Shown here piece after piece: positions 8,895-19,011 of a stretch of 64,000 bases of DNA (positions are counted from its first letter, which is position 1; each line of letters opens with the position of its first letter). Location of the stretch: NCBI GenBank assembly GCA_903772945.1, contig CAICTM010000015.1:62001-126000 (forward strand), given 5' to 3'. Source of the stretch: Seminavis robusta. Taxonomy: Eukaryota; Bacillariophyta; Bacillariophyceae; Naviculales; Naviculaceae. The position numbers and the translations under genes are program-made. The notes under the pieces were generated by a model, which had not been told where the DNA came from, searched no databases, and was given only the letters and a program-made list of their open reading frames with translations.

Positions 8895-10760
8895 ATGACG
8901 ATGAAACTGGGAATAGTGTATACAGGAGGAACGATAGGTTGTTTCTATCGTCCGCTTCGTCCCATGACGAGTGAGGAATTCGCTGCCCTGTTCGATCAAC
9001 ACGCGATGCCCATCATTGCCGCCAAGTACCCCCAACTTCGAATGCAACACATCCCTTTCGGCTCTGCATTAGATTCGACCAACATCCAACCGATGGACTG
9101 GTGCAAGATTGTGGAAACAATCTTGTCAGCGTATATGACCTGTGATTGTTTCCTGGTGCTGCATGGCACGGATACCATGGCTTATACTGCATCGGCTTTG
9201 AGTTTTCTTTTCACGGGCGTGGATACGAATGGCCATCGAGATTGCATCATCAACAAACCGATCATCGTCACTGGAAGTCAGCTGCCGTTGTTTGACGGCG
9301 AGAATCCAAAGGCGGGAGCTCAGATTCGATTCAACTCGGACGCCTTTCAAAATATCTGTGGGGCCGTGACTTGTGCTCATTATGGCATCCCCAAGGTCTG
9401 CTTATTCTTCAACAACAAGCTGTTCTTGGGAACCAGGGCCCAAAAAACCAGCTCCAACCAATTCGATGCCTTTTCATCTCCCAATTATCCACCCCTGGCC
9501 CAAGTGGGCATTGAAGCTACCCTCAATCATGGCAGTGTCAAGCTTCACTTTCCATCCAAGGAAAAGCTCTTGACAAATCCGTTGGCCAGAGAACGATTGC
9601 AGGCACAACTGGATTACATCAGCTCACTAGGGAATGAAAAGATCCGAGTGTCAACCTTTGAAGCATATCCTGCCAATTCCAAGCATTTGGCCGGACAATT
9701 GCGCAACATCCTTCATCTGGACAACCCAGAGAAACAATTGCACGGGCTCATTCTGGAAGCTTACGGAGCCGGAAACTTTCCTTCGGGTAACCCTGCAGAA
9801 CCAACCAAAGGAGAGGTCTATCAGGTGCTAGCTGAAGCGACGGCAAAAGGCGTTATTATCGTCAACAATACTCGTTGTCTATCGGGCATTGTGGACTCAA
9901 GTGCCTACGAAGCTGGGTCCTGGATGGCATCGGTAAGGGCAGTGAGTGCCTACGATTTGACCCCAGTGGCTCTCTATACCAAACTACTGTTCATGCTAAG
10001 CTTGGCACATCGATACAACTGGAGTGGTGACACAATACGGACCCTGTTGGCGGGCAACTATGCAGGCAAGTCCAGAAAATTGCATGTCAGGGCCGTCACA
10101 ACGCCATCGTTATGGCAGCATGCCGCTCACACATCGCTTTTTCCTGCATCTCCCAGGAGAAATGCTGGACGTGCACTGCTTGGATACGTTTGGGCAAAGG
10201 GAGCTATGGCCAGGAGAGTCCATCACCTCTCTTGATGGAACGGCTCGACTGACCAACGACTGGTATCGAGGACCCATTCTGCGTCTTCGTCAGAATGGAA
10301 ACTGGAGCGAGCCAGTGTGGAGTGCCATGGACAGCAGCAGAGATGTTGGATTGACTTGCATTTTGAGAATGCAGAGGTACGTGTGACTATAAAAAGTGAG
10401 AAGTTTGGAGTGCATGCAGCTTGAGGCTCGAGCCCAACAGTCAAGCTACCGCTCCTCGTCGCGCCCAAACTCGTCTAACCAGCTTGCTGGTCTATTGCTC
10501 CATCGATTTGGACGGTTGTTTCTGACAAAAGTGATGGAAACCTAGTGTTTCGCAACCATACGCTGGAATGTTTGTGGGAATCAGGGACGGCCAAGGACGC
10601 GAGGGAAGAACCATACTCGCGGTTGGAGTTGACCGGTTTGACACACCCTGAAGGTGCATCCCTGCAAATCTACAACTACGTTTCCCATGTTGTAACGAAA
10701 CGACTATTCCCGGTGGAGGACGACACCGGTACCGGTGCAAAAAGAGTTTCTAGGGATTAG
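8895..10760 (+). CDS. L-asparaginase fused to a bulb-type (B_lectin) mannose-binding domain
   Basis: Three exons (8895-10065, 10157-10376, 10532-10760) encode 539 residues. Residues 1-391 are a type I (AnsA-like) L-asparaginase, which hydrolyses asparagine to aspartate and ammonia. It has the active-site motifs YTGGTIG (T13) and LHGTDTM (T92, D93), then the C-terminal NNTRCLSGIVD and a closing GNYAGE. Exons 2-3 then encode a B_lectin-like module: WPGESITSLDGTARL, a second strand set around LRLRQNGNW, CILRMQSDGNLVF, and LWESGT. The monocot lectin sugar motif QxDxNxVxY reads Q463, D465, N467, V469 with R471 in place of Tyr. Intron 1 (91 nt) is GC-AG; intron 2 (155 nt) has a strong AG|GTACGT donor. 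Without splicing the frame would end at 10235 with nonsense sequence after residue 390. No signal peptide is seen, so a cytosolic protein is inferred. Confidence 0.85.
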
Positions 10761-10832
10761 TATGGAAAGAACAAGCAGCCGGAGGCTGATGCCCTCAACT
10801 GTCAAAAAGAGATTTGATTGGTCAAATCATTT
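10761..10832. other. 3' flank of the asparaginase-lectin gene
   Basis: A short non-coding stretch between the stop codon and the first inverted-repeat unit. Confidence 0.4.
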
Positions 10833-10963
10833 ACCGTGTTCAACTGGACACACTATTGATAGCAAGTCTCCATAGCCAGCCAGTACGGGCACAGTGGTAT
10901 CGGTACCCATGGGTCCAGAGTACTGTGTCCAACAGAACACACAATATAAATCCCTATCCTTAA
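10833..10963. repeat. Inverted-repeat unit, copy A
   Basis: The unit opens with GTGTTCAACTGGACACA; near its end it has TGTGTCCAACAGAACAC, which is the reverse complement with about 14 of 17 matches. A tail ending CCCTATCCTTAAC follows. A second diverged copy lies 168 bp downstream (11001-11113), sharing CATAGCCAGCCAGTAC, GGTACCCATG, the right inverted repeat and the same tail. It has no coding capacity. The two copies suggest a small palindromic repeat family or a duplicated non-autonomous element. Confidence 0.6.
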
Positions 10964-11000
10964 CAAGGAAAATGTCCCTTATGTCTTTGGCAAAACCTCC

Positions 11001-11113
11001 ACCGTGTTTATCTGGACACACTAGCGAGTCTGCATAGCCAGCCAGTACTGGTACCCATGCGTAGAAACTACTGTGTCCAACAGAACACACAAGATTAATC
11101 CCTATCCTTAACG
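11001..11113. repeat. Inverted-repeat unit, copy B
   Basis: This is a shorter, diverged direct copy of 10833-10963. It opens GTGTTTATCTGGACACA, contains CATAGCCAGCCAGTAC and ends with TGTGTCCAACAGAACACAC and CCCTATCCTTAAC. A short AC microsatellite follows at about 11144-11164. Confidence 0.6.
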
Positions 11114-13036
11114 AGCGACGAAAACAGCTGCAACAAACACACAAACACACACACACACACACACATACAGCGATAAAAGTGTGAAAGACCCTCAGTCCGT
11201 TGAGGGCAACTATCGTGAAGCACTTCTGAGGAACTAGAGGACGAAACCGGTAGGAAATGGTCCTAAGGCGGTATGGCTAATGGTGGAAGACAGACCTTCA
11301 GTTACGCAAGGAGAATAGCAAACTTTGTGCAGTGGGGCAAATGGATAGCTAGCAGATAAAGAGACACAGGGAGCTCTCAGCCCATATGATCTCTTCAAAA
11401 CGGAGTTGATGGAATGACAGGGCAACTGCTGTCCAACTTGTAGCATTATGAGAACTGTGTCCTTGGGTCAGTGGGGATTGCTGGAGGGTACCTTGGTGCC
11501 ATGGGGCCACTGTGATGTTCTTTGTTTGGTACGGTAGGGCGATGGCTTGGCTTGCCGGTATGGACAGGAGGGCAATGAATGTCTCTACTTGGGCTGTAGT
11601 TTTGCTTGTGCCGTAGAAATCAGATTCGATTCTGCTTCCGAAGCAAGGCAGAATTTCAGGTAGTCTAGCATCCAACATCCAAGGATCTGAAGCAAAGTCA
11701 ACTTGCTGGAGTGAGTGACTCTGACTCAGTCAGTTGAAAGGGCTTTTGCCTGCTGGCGGGTACCATTCATGATCACATCCTCGACCACACGCTCCTGCTC
11801 CGTCCTTGGCTCCGAGGTGTCAACCAAGCTTCGGAGCAGCTGCTCACCAACTCAAAGGGCTGTTAAACTTAGTACGGAGAAGAGCGTGGAGAATGCGTCA
11901 TGCCAAAGCTTTTGTTCCCTCGGGACTCCCTGAGCTGGTTGTGGCAATGTGGCAAGGTTTGTCAAATGGTATCTTTCGTGTTGGACTATGTCAATAAAAG
12001 AACCTTCAATTTTTGATGATACCTTGGTTATAAGCCTTTCCGGTATTTCAGGGTAGAAAGGCTGAAGGCTGCCAGTACGCAAAGAGTGCAGGTATTGATT
12101 CAAACTACATCTATCAAAATCAATAGAGACTACGGTACAATGAAAAAGCGAAAAATTTAGCATCCTGTAGCAAGGCAACCAAATCAGCAGCTATCAGCAC
12201 TGTCAAAATTGAGACAGCGCACTGGAGCCTTAGCAAAAAGGAGTGATTAGTTGGACGCGGCTGTTGGGCGAAATTGTCTACTACTAGTACCGCGAGAGAA
12301 TGGGCCAGAGTATTATCAATTCCAAATCTTTTGCAACTACCGGCATAACCTCAGGCTCATAAGTAAAAGGATAGCTTTTAAGCACTGATGAGGCTCGTGG
12401 GTGATGAAACAGTTGAAGCAAAGAAGCCAAACAACCAAAAGTTACGCTATCACCAAAGAGGACAGGCTATGTTTTGGCAAATTGAGAAGCTGGTTTAGTA
12501 AAAAAAGCTTCCATTCGCACACTGTTGTGTCACATTTTCCATTTTGATTATCTTGAAAGAGAGGTGTAAGCGCAAACTGGGAAGCCTTTTTCTCTCCCAC
12601 CATGGCCACATCACCAGAAACTTGTTGCAGTCAGCTTCACCCAGCAGCTTGGCACTATGGGGATACAGTACAGAGGTTCAACTCGGGGACACCCCTAATT
12701 AAATATGTGCTATCGTCATCCAAGTCTTCACCCACTTCTGATGTTTGTTTGTGGCAAGCTCCCTCCAAGGCTCCCTGACTGTAGCTGCTAGCTTGCAACA
12801 AGCCAAAGCATTGATACAAGCTGGATGTGGATAGCCGTCGTCCTTATCAACAAAAACTTACTACTAAACCTGAAGAGGTAGCAGGGCAAACCAAGGCTCA
12901 CTGCAGTATTCTTCAAAGCTATCGTTGTTGACTAGCTAGGGGCAAGAGGTTGCAGGCAAAGGAGCAAAAAGGCGAATCACCTTTCTCATTTCGCGATACT
13001 GGCGAGATTGCCTTGTGCATAACAACGAAGCTCAAA
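11114..13036. other. Gene-poor 1.9-kb stretch
   Basis: Apart from the AC microsatellite (about 11144-11164) no coding frame is supported. The longest frame, 109 codons on the minus strand (11349-11678), lacks any recognisable motif. The last few hundred bases should hold the promoter and 5' UTR of the bZIP gene. A CTAGCTAGG string sits at about 12932. Confidence 0.4.
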
Positions 13037-14677
13037 ATGAGCGCTGGTGGAGGAGACAGGCCCCTTACATTTCGGCCATCAGTCGATGATAGGGCTCAGC
13101 TTGACGCTTTTCTGAAGGACGTATTCAAGAAATACTTGGAGCAGAGATCTCACTTATTAGGTTCCTCGTCGGATCAACCAAGTCTCAATCCCTCTCAAGG
13201 CCAGACAAAGGAAGAAGACGACCGAAGTTTGGCCCTGAGACGGGCTTCAATGCCCGCAGCAACAGCTGCAGCATCCACAAACCCAATCCCTGCAGGAAAA
13301 CAAGTTGGAACATTGAAACAGCCCCCGCCCGCAGTGCTGCCCACGAAAGTAGCACAGATGGCACCGGCTCCAAGAAATCCTCGTCCTTCCAAGAAAAGGA
13401 AAATCTCAACTTTGACCTCTTCTCCCCCAACGAGTCCTGAAGCCCCTGATAGGCCCCCAAGTGAACCAAAGAGCAGCACTCCGGCTGCAGCAGGTAGCAT
13501 TTGGAAGTCAGAGAAAGGTGCTGGTCCCAAAGTAGCCGCTGAACCGCAAGACGGGAAGTCAGAAATTTGTTCTCCTGAAGCCAAAAGTGTTCCAACGGTC
13601 AATCATGAGTTCATTCAAAGGCAGCTGGATTCCATTGCTCGAGCAAGTCTTTTGCGCGCCAAGACGATTGACATTCATGCCCCTGATCCAGAACAGGATG
13701 CCCCGCCGAATGAGACACCGGTCCAAAAACGCCGTCGTTTAGAACGGATTAACGGGAGAAGAAAGAGGGCCAAAAAGCTCATCGAAATTGATTCTCTCAA
13801 CGAACGGCTTGTTACCCTGGTTCAGGAGAACAATCGGCTCAAGTCCGAGAATGCTGATTATCGACAGAAAATCGAAGTGATCAAGAAAAACCTGGCGAGT
13901 GGAAGGAGTATTGCCAGCCCAGGGCGCCAAAGCACAAGTCAACCTGGTCGAGCTGGAACGCCTCTTGTTCGACTGCCGAATCAGGTTCAAACCCAGCCTT
14001 CGCAGTCAGCGTCACTCCCATCGTCTCGTCCGTCCACACTACCCTCCATACTTCCTCAATCGCAGCCTCCTCGACTGCTCCAATTGCAGCAACAAGTCCC
14101 ACCACAAGCTCAGTTGCAACCAGCACTTGCATCCGCTGCAACACTTCCTCAGCATGTTTTGTTCTCATCGCTTCTGTCAACCTTGGTTCCTTCTCCTTCG
14201 CCCAACCAGTCGTCTCTGTTGGCAAGTTTGTCAACAAACAATCCTCGTTTGCAGCTGCAGAATTCATCCATCCTCTTCCGGCCGCAATTACAATTGCAAA
14301 CTCAGCTGCAGTTGCCTCTTCAACTGGCAGTGGCTCGACAACAACAGCAACAGCAGCAACAACAACAACATCCACCACAACCACAGCAGGTCCTGCCGTC
14401 TTCGTCTGGGTTCGCGCAGCTTTATGCGGGGAATCCTGCTCACTTGCCACCTTCGACAGTATCCATGATTTCACGAATTGCACAAGCTTCGCGTCAGCCA
14501 GATCAGTTGTACCCTTTTGCAGTGAGAACCGCTCCTTTACATACGGGAACGTCGGCAACAACACCTGTTGCTGCCGTGGCTTCCCCCGAAGCCGCTCGGT
14601 CCGGCTCCCCTCCACCCAGAAACGCCAAGGAACTCAAGGCTTGGATGGAAAAGCAAAAGAAGGAATCCAAAAAGTAA
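13037..14677 (+). CDS. bZIP-type transcription factor with poly-Q tract
   Basis: This protein of 546 residues carries one bZIP at about 229-280. The basic region is QKRRRLERINGRRKRAKK, with the invariant Asn N239 followed by K247 where most families have Arg. Heptad positions L254, L261, L268 and Y275 follow (NERLVTLVQENNRLKSEN). A sequence-specific, dimeric nuclear DNA-binding protein is inferred. The N-terminal half is polar and proline/serine-rich, with basic patches such as RPSKKRK. The C-terminal half is very rich in Gln, Pro and Ser, with a run of about ten Gln at about 434-444, typical of activation domains. The last residues, ELKAWMEKQKKESKK, are highly charged. The start is ATG 13037; the frame is open upstream to a TTG at 12950 with no other Met. 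Its target genes are unknown. Confidence 0.8.
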   Translation: MSAGGGDRPLTFRPSVDDRAQLDAFLKDVFKKYLEQRSHLLGSSSDQPSLNPSQGQTKEEDDRSLALRRASMPAATAAASTNPIPAGKQVGTLKQPPPAVLPTKVAQMAPAPRNPRPSKKRKISTLTSSPPTSPEAPDRPPSEPKSSTPAAAGSIWKSEKGAGPKVAAEPQDGKSEICSPEAKSVPTVNHEFIQRQLDSIARASLLRAKTIDIHAPDPEQDAPPNETPVQKRRRLERINGRRKRAKKLIEIDSLNERLVTLVQENNRLKSENADYRQKIEVIKKNLASGRSIASPGRQSTSQPGRAGTPLVRLPNQVQTQPSQSASLPSSRPSTLPSILPQSQPPRLLQLQQQVPPQAQLQPALASAATLPQHVLFSSLLSTLVPSPSPNQSSLLASLSTNNPRLQLQNSSILFRPQLQLQTQLQLPLQLAVARQQQQQQQQQQHPPQPQQVLPSSSGFAQLYAGNPAHLPPSTVSMISRIAQASRQPDQLYPFAVRTAPLHTGTSATTPVAAVASPEAARSGSPPPRNAKELKAWMEKQKKESKK

Positions 14678-16418
14678 ATTGTTACATGTTTGTCAGCACA
14701 TTTTGCATCATCCATCGTAGCTTCTTTTCATGGGCCCGAACCACCCTGCAGCCACGGCTAGCTTGTTCAAGGGATACTGTAGATTGGCGTCAACCCTGTT
14801 ACCGCATATGCATGTGGTTGGAAGTGTGGAAGGGTAGCCAACCACCGATTCGAATCTACTATTCTAGCTTCCATTGCGTTTCCTCGATGCAGTCTGCGTC
14901 TCCCCGCGAAAATGATGTTTGTGTTGCATTGATGGGTGGTAGAATAGCTAGCTAGCCAGAGCTACTAGTAGAGCTTGCAATTGCTTTGTGTTGTGATGAA
15001 GTCTGCTCATTTCATGTGGTACCTGGTACGTACCACCTCCTGCGGCCGTGTCTTTCTTCCAGCTTTTGAACCAGCTCCGTCTGACGTCAACGCGATGGGG
15101 TACACCATTTACAATCTTTTCAAGATTTCTATTAACATTCAGGATTCAATGCTAAGACTCTATGATGTGACGTGTCTCAAGTCTTAAATGGCTGCTTCAA
15201 CTTCAAGCGAAAGTCAGTTTAAGTCTTCAACCTTTTCCTTAAACAAGGCCTCAGGCCCAATGATGGCCTCGATGGGCTTGCACCGTCATTCAAATCACAT
15301 CCACGTCGGAGCCACAGATTTAAAGTATTTGACCGAGTTGGCAACAATCTTGTTGACGACAACGACATCTTGGGCTTGGTCATCCAGAAAAAAGAAGCGA
15401 TTACCTTGAAGATGAATAATCTGTCAGACCTCTACCGATACAGTACTATTATAGTGCACTGTATTGTAGCTACAGCATCACGTTCCTAGAGTGCAACGCA
15501 CTACAGGCAGGGCCAGGTTGGTGGCCTGTCTCTGTTGGTCGTTTCATCTACCGGTACTGAGGCTCTCTGAGCTAGCATCGCTCGGTGCTGACAGAGGACG
15601 GCAGCCACTCATGCACACTTGAGCTTCTATTGGGTACTTGCCTGTGTAGCTGGGTCTTGCCTCTCAGCCACCGCAGTGTGCTGCGTGGCTGGATACCAAA
15701 CCCTGCGCTGGATGCTTTTTTTTGATTTCTTGCTTCGTAGTACCAATGGCTGCCCCCCGTCCCGGGCTGCCGTACCGGTACTTGTCCTGACTAGCTGAGC
15801 TCTGTCTAACACGGTCAGGCATACCGGTATAGAGTACCGGTAGGCTAACAGCTGCAGAGCCCTGGAAATTCGTGGTACCTGGTAGATCTACCGATAGCGG
15901 AGATGTCACCTTTCTCGTACCGGTGCAAGTTGTCCCGGTACACGAGTCAGTCCACCTGTGCTACACAGTGCTACCCGTACCCTGACCCCTGACGATCTGG
16001 CCAGCAACAAGGTGTATTTGTAGCTTTGCAAGTTGTAATAAGAAGCTCTTCGAATTAATGACTGCGGTATCCAAGACTGACGCAATCAGAATTCGCGAAT
16101 TCGCCTCCGAATTCTTTTGTCTCTCTCTTGGACAACCAAGCTAGCAAGGAAGCCAAACCATCGCCACCGAAAAGCGCATCAGTTGAATTAATTGAAGTCC
16201 ATCGGCGGATGATTGATTGACTATGAGTGAATCATCCACCAACATCCTCTGATACATACCGTACATCGACCAGTGAAGAAGGTTTCCCATCAGTATTATC
16301 TTTTTGCCGCCAGCTGCTTGCCTGGGATATAATCTGTTGCCATCTCCTGCTCGTAAAATTGAGGAAAGTTTCGTTATCTTAGCCTCCACTACTCAGTACG
16401 GTCTGTAGCGAATCCACC
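14678..16418. other. Intergenic, no gene supported
   Basis: This 1.7-kb gap holds many short palindromic strings (TAGCTAGCTAGC near 14946, and ACCGGTA repeats at about 15772, 15823, 15835 and 15917). A 73-codon frame at 15188-15409 has no recognisable features. The final part should include the promoter of the MFS gene. Confidence 0.4.
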
Positions 16419-18271
16419 ATGAGATCCTTCCGATGGCTACCAAACGAGGGCCTCGTCCTTCTCTTACTGGCACTCGCATCGTCGACTTCGGCGAATCCGT
16501 GGCACCAACGATACAACGATCCAACGAAGAAATCTCTGCCGCCATCGTTGCACCACCAGACACGTGGAGGGTACGCCAACATCCGTACCAAGAAACCACA
16601 CCGCAACTGGCTTGGCTATACGTCCGGCACTGCCAATGAAGCCCCCACCATTCCTTGGACCCCTTGGAGTCTGGAAGAAAGCACCGAAGGCGGGGTCCCC
16701 TTTCTGTTCCCCCATCATCTTGATCCATTTGGAGAAGCACGCCAACAAGAAAGACACCATCCACAGGAAAATCCAGAACGGCTCTCCTATGTGGACGAAC
16801 TTAAGCGACAAGTGGCAAAAACTTCGGAGGAAGCTGCACTGCGAGACGCCACGGAAAACTCCCAAAATCAAGACATTTCGCGGCTAGATCTCACCCTTTT
16901 TGCTTCCTACATGAGCCATGCCATCGCCATGACGTTACCCATTGTCTTGCTTCCGTTGGTGGCTGCGGAGCATGTCGCCGTCAACAGCCACTTCAGGTTG
17001 TCAGCTGCAGCTGTCGTTGCCTCGATGGCTTCCATCATGACATTGGGTGGAGGCGTGGGGAAGATTCTCAATGGCTTTGTCTGCCAATCCCTGGGTGGAT
17101 CTCGATCCTCCTCTTTGTATCTGACGGCATGGGCAGGAGCTGCCTTCTTGTTATCCACTAGTGCTGCCTCCCAAGCGGGATGGATATTGGCTTTGATGGA
17201 GTTTCTAGCGTCCATTCAGTGGACAGCCATGTCTTTGGTTTTGGCCAACCATTATGGCAAACGATCACCCGCAAAGTTTGCTAGGGGTATCACCATCCTG
17301 AGTTTGGCTTCGACTTCTGGCACTCTCTTGGCCAAGACAGGGGGCACAGCCTTGCTCCATTATTTCGACAATTCATGGCGTGCCGTGGCTCGCGTTGCTA
17401 GTGTTGCCGCCCTGCTAGGAGCTGCCACGATGAGACTCGTTTCGGAGCATCCCAACAACGCACGGGTGCCAAGACAAAGCAATAATACGCCTCAAGCCAC
17501 TGCCATTGGCGATTCTCTAAAGGCTGTCCTGGGCAATCCTCTCTTTTGGCAAGTAGGCATTGCTCATGCGACAGCCATGGTGGCAAGGACCAGTGACCGG
17601 ATCCTCGGTTCCTTTTTTCATCAAACAACAGATCTGCCGCGTAAGTATGAGAATACAATCATTCATGCAAGTGCAAGCATTGCCCCTGCTACAATTCACT
17701 AAAACAATGCTTCTGTATTCCTTGTTCCGCAGGTTCTGTTTGTGGTGGTCTCACAGCGTTTGTCACGATTGGTTTTGTCCGTGGATTGATCCGAGGGAGA
17801 AAATTTCACACTCTGAAAGACATTCCTTCCAAAACACAAATGCTGTCAAAGGCTTACAGTGCTTGTGCTCTGTCCGCTGTGGGTATGGCACTGTGTGCCA
17901 ACAGGTGGATCCAGGAGCTCTTGTTTCCCTCGAAATACATCCTAGCTGCAACAATAGCAGCTCTATCGGGCATCTTGGCCTCCAACATTTCATTCCAATT
18001 CTATCAAATCCCAGCCATGACAGCAACTGCGTTCTTTGGACCCAACAAGGCGCTGTGCCTTTCGCTACTGGATGGCTTGGGTTTCTTTCTCGCCGCACCC
18101 GTGTGGGCCGCTACGGGTAAGATTGTGGAAGGTGCCGGTCCCCATGGTTGGACGTTGGCATGGTTCCTCTTGGCGGGAATGTTTTCTGCTGGAGGCAAAA
18201 CTATGATAGGAGCTCTACCAATGATTTTGAAACGACAACAGCAGCAACAACGAGCGGCGGCCGCTGCCTAA
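16419..18271 (+). CDS. MFS-like membrane carrier with signal peptide
   Basis: Two exons (16419-17640 and 17733-18271, intron 92 nt with GTAAGT donor and CCGCAG acceptor) give 586 residues. The N-terminus begins MRSFRWLPNEGLVLLLLALA and continues SSTSA, a signal peptide with a likely cut before NPWHQ. About 130 polar residues follow, then about 10-12 membrane segments. These include YMSHAIAMTLPIVLLPLVAA, GGGVGKILNGFVCQSLGGSR (the MFS loop 2-3 region) and GPNKALCLSLLDGLGFFLAA. The pattern fits a major facilitator carrier of the organophosphate/sugar-phosphate type, but the substrate cannot be assigned. The signal peptide implies entry through the ER, which in diatoms may also lead to the plastid envelope; no ASAFAP motif is evident. 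The C-terminus ends in a Gln run and AAAAA. Confidence 0.75.
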
Positions 18272-19011
18272 GTATGATTTGCCAGGTGCATATTGATCAA
18301 TCCAGGTAACGAAATGGTGCTTGTAGCCATCAAAGGGTGGAATCAGACGAGGCCGCACTGACAGATGAGCAACGTTGTCGCAAGTTTTGCCCGAAACTGT
18401 ATAGCCGACAACTTGATGCTGCCGTGAACAAAAACCAGGCTGGCAGGCCACGGATCATTATGGTAGAACAGAACACGACAAGAAGATACCAAAAGGACAC
18501 ACGTTAAAGCTCATAATGATCCTCTAGTTTTGTACTGTATCCCTCCACCGATGGCTCTAGATAGAAAGAAACGGAATTGCTATCGTAGTGGTTAGAGTTG
18601 ACTATGTGTAAGAATGGACTCCTGGTCGCGGGCAGCAGTGCATTGCAGGGGGTGATGTCTGACAGCGAAGATTGAGCAGACCTACTCAAGAAAGGAAGGA
18701 TCGCAAGGAAGGAGGCCAGGAAAGGGGTACCGGTAGGGGTGAGTGCAGGTAGCTAGCTAGTAGAGAGGCCGGGTGTATTGGTGAAGAGTGGAGCTGGAGC
18801 CTTGCATTCTCAGACGGTCATACGGTACTCTGTTTTTATATCTTTGGGTCCCTTAAAGCATTAACAAACTCAACTCAAAACACGAAACAAACACTTTTCT
18901 TGATGACATCAAACAAACCTGAACCAAAGCCTCTGCCTCATCTACAACAAGCAAACCGTCAACAGTCTATCTAGCTCTAGTAAAGTAGCTAGCAATCAGG
19001 CACCCGCAGTG
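18272..19011. other. Intergenic, no gene seen
   Basis: This contains GTACCGGTA (about 18727) and TAGCTAGCTAG (about 18750) strings typical of intergenic DNA in this window. No coding frame is supported. Confidence 0.4.

Noticed and set aside
8605-8895. 96-codon minus-strand frame before the asparaginase gene
   Set aside because: It is driven by a GATTCGATTC reiteration and covers the likely promoter.
11349-11678. 109-codon minus-strand frame
   Set aside because: No recognisable motif; composition fits chance.
15188-15409. 73-codon plus-strand frame after the bZIP gene
   Set aside because: No domain, no conserved pattern and no splice context. The opposite strand is also partly open.
16379-16871. 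Minus-strand frames over the MFS first exon
   Set aside because: Antisense shadows; the plus strand has a signal peptide and membrane helices.
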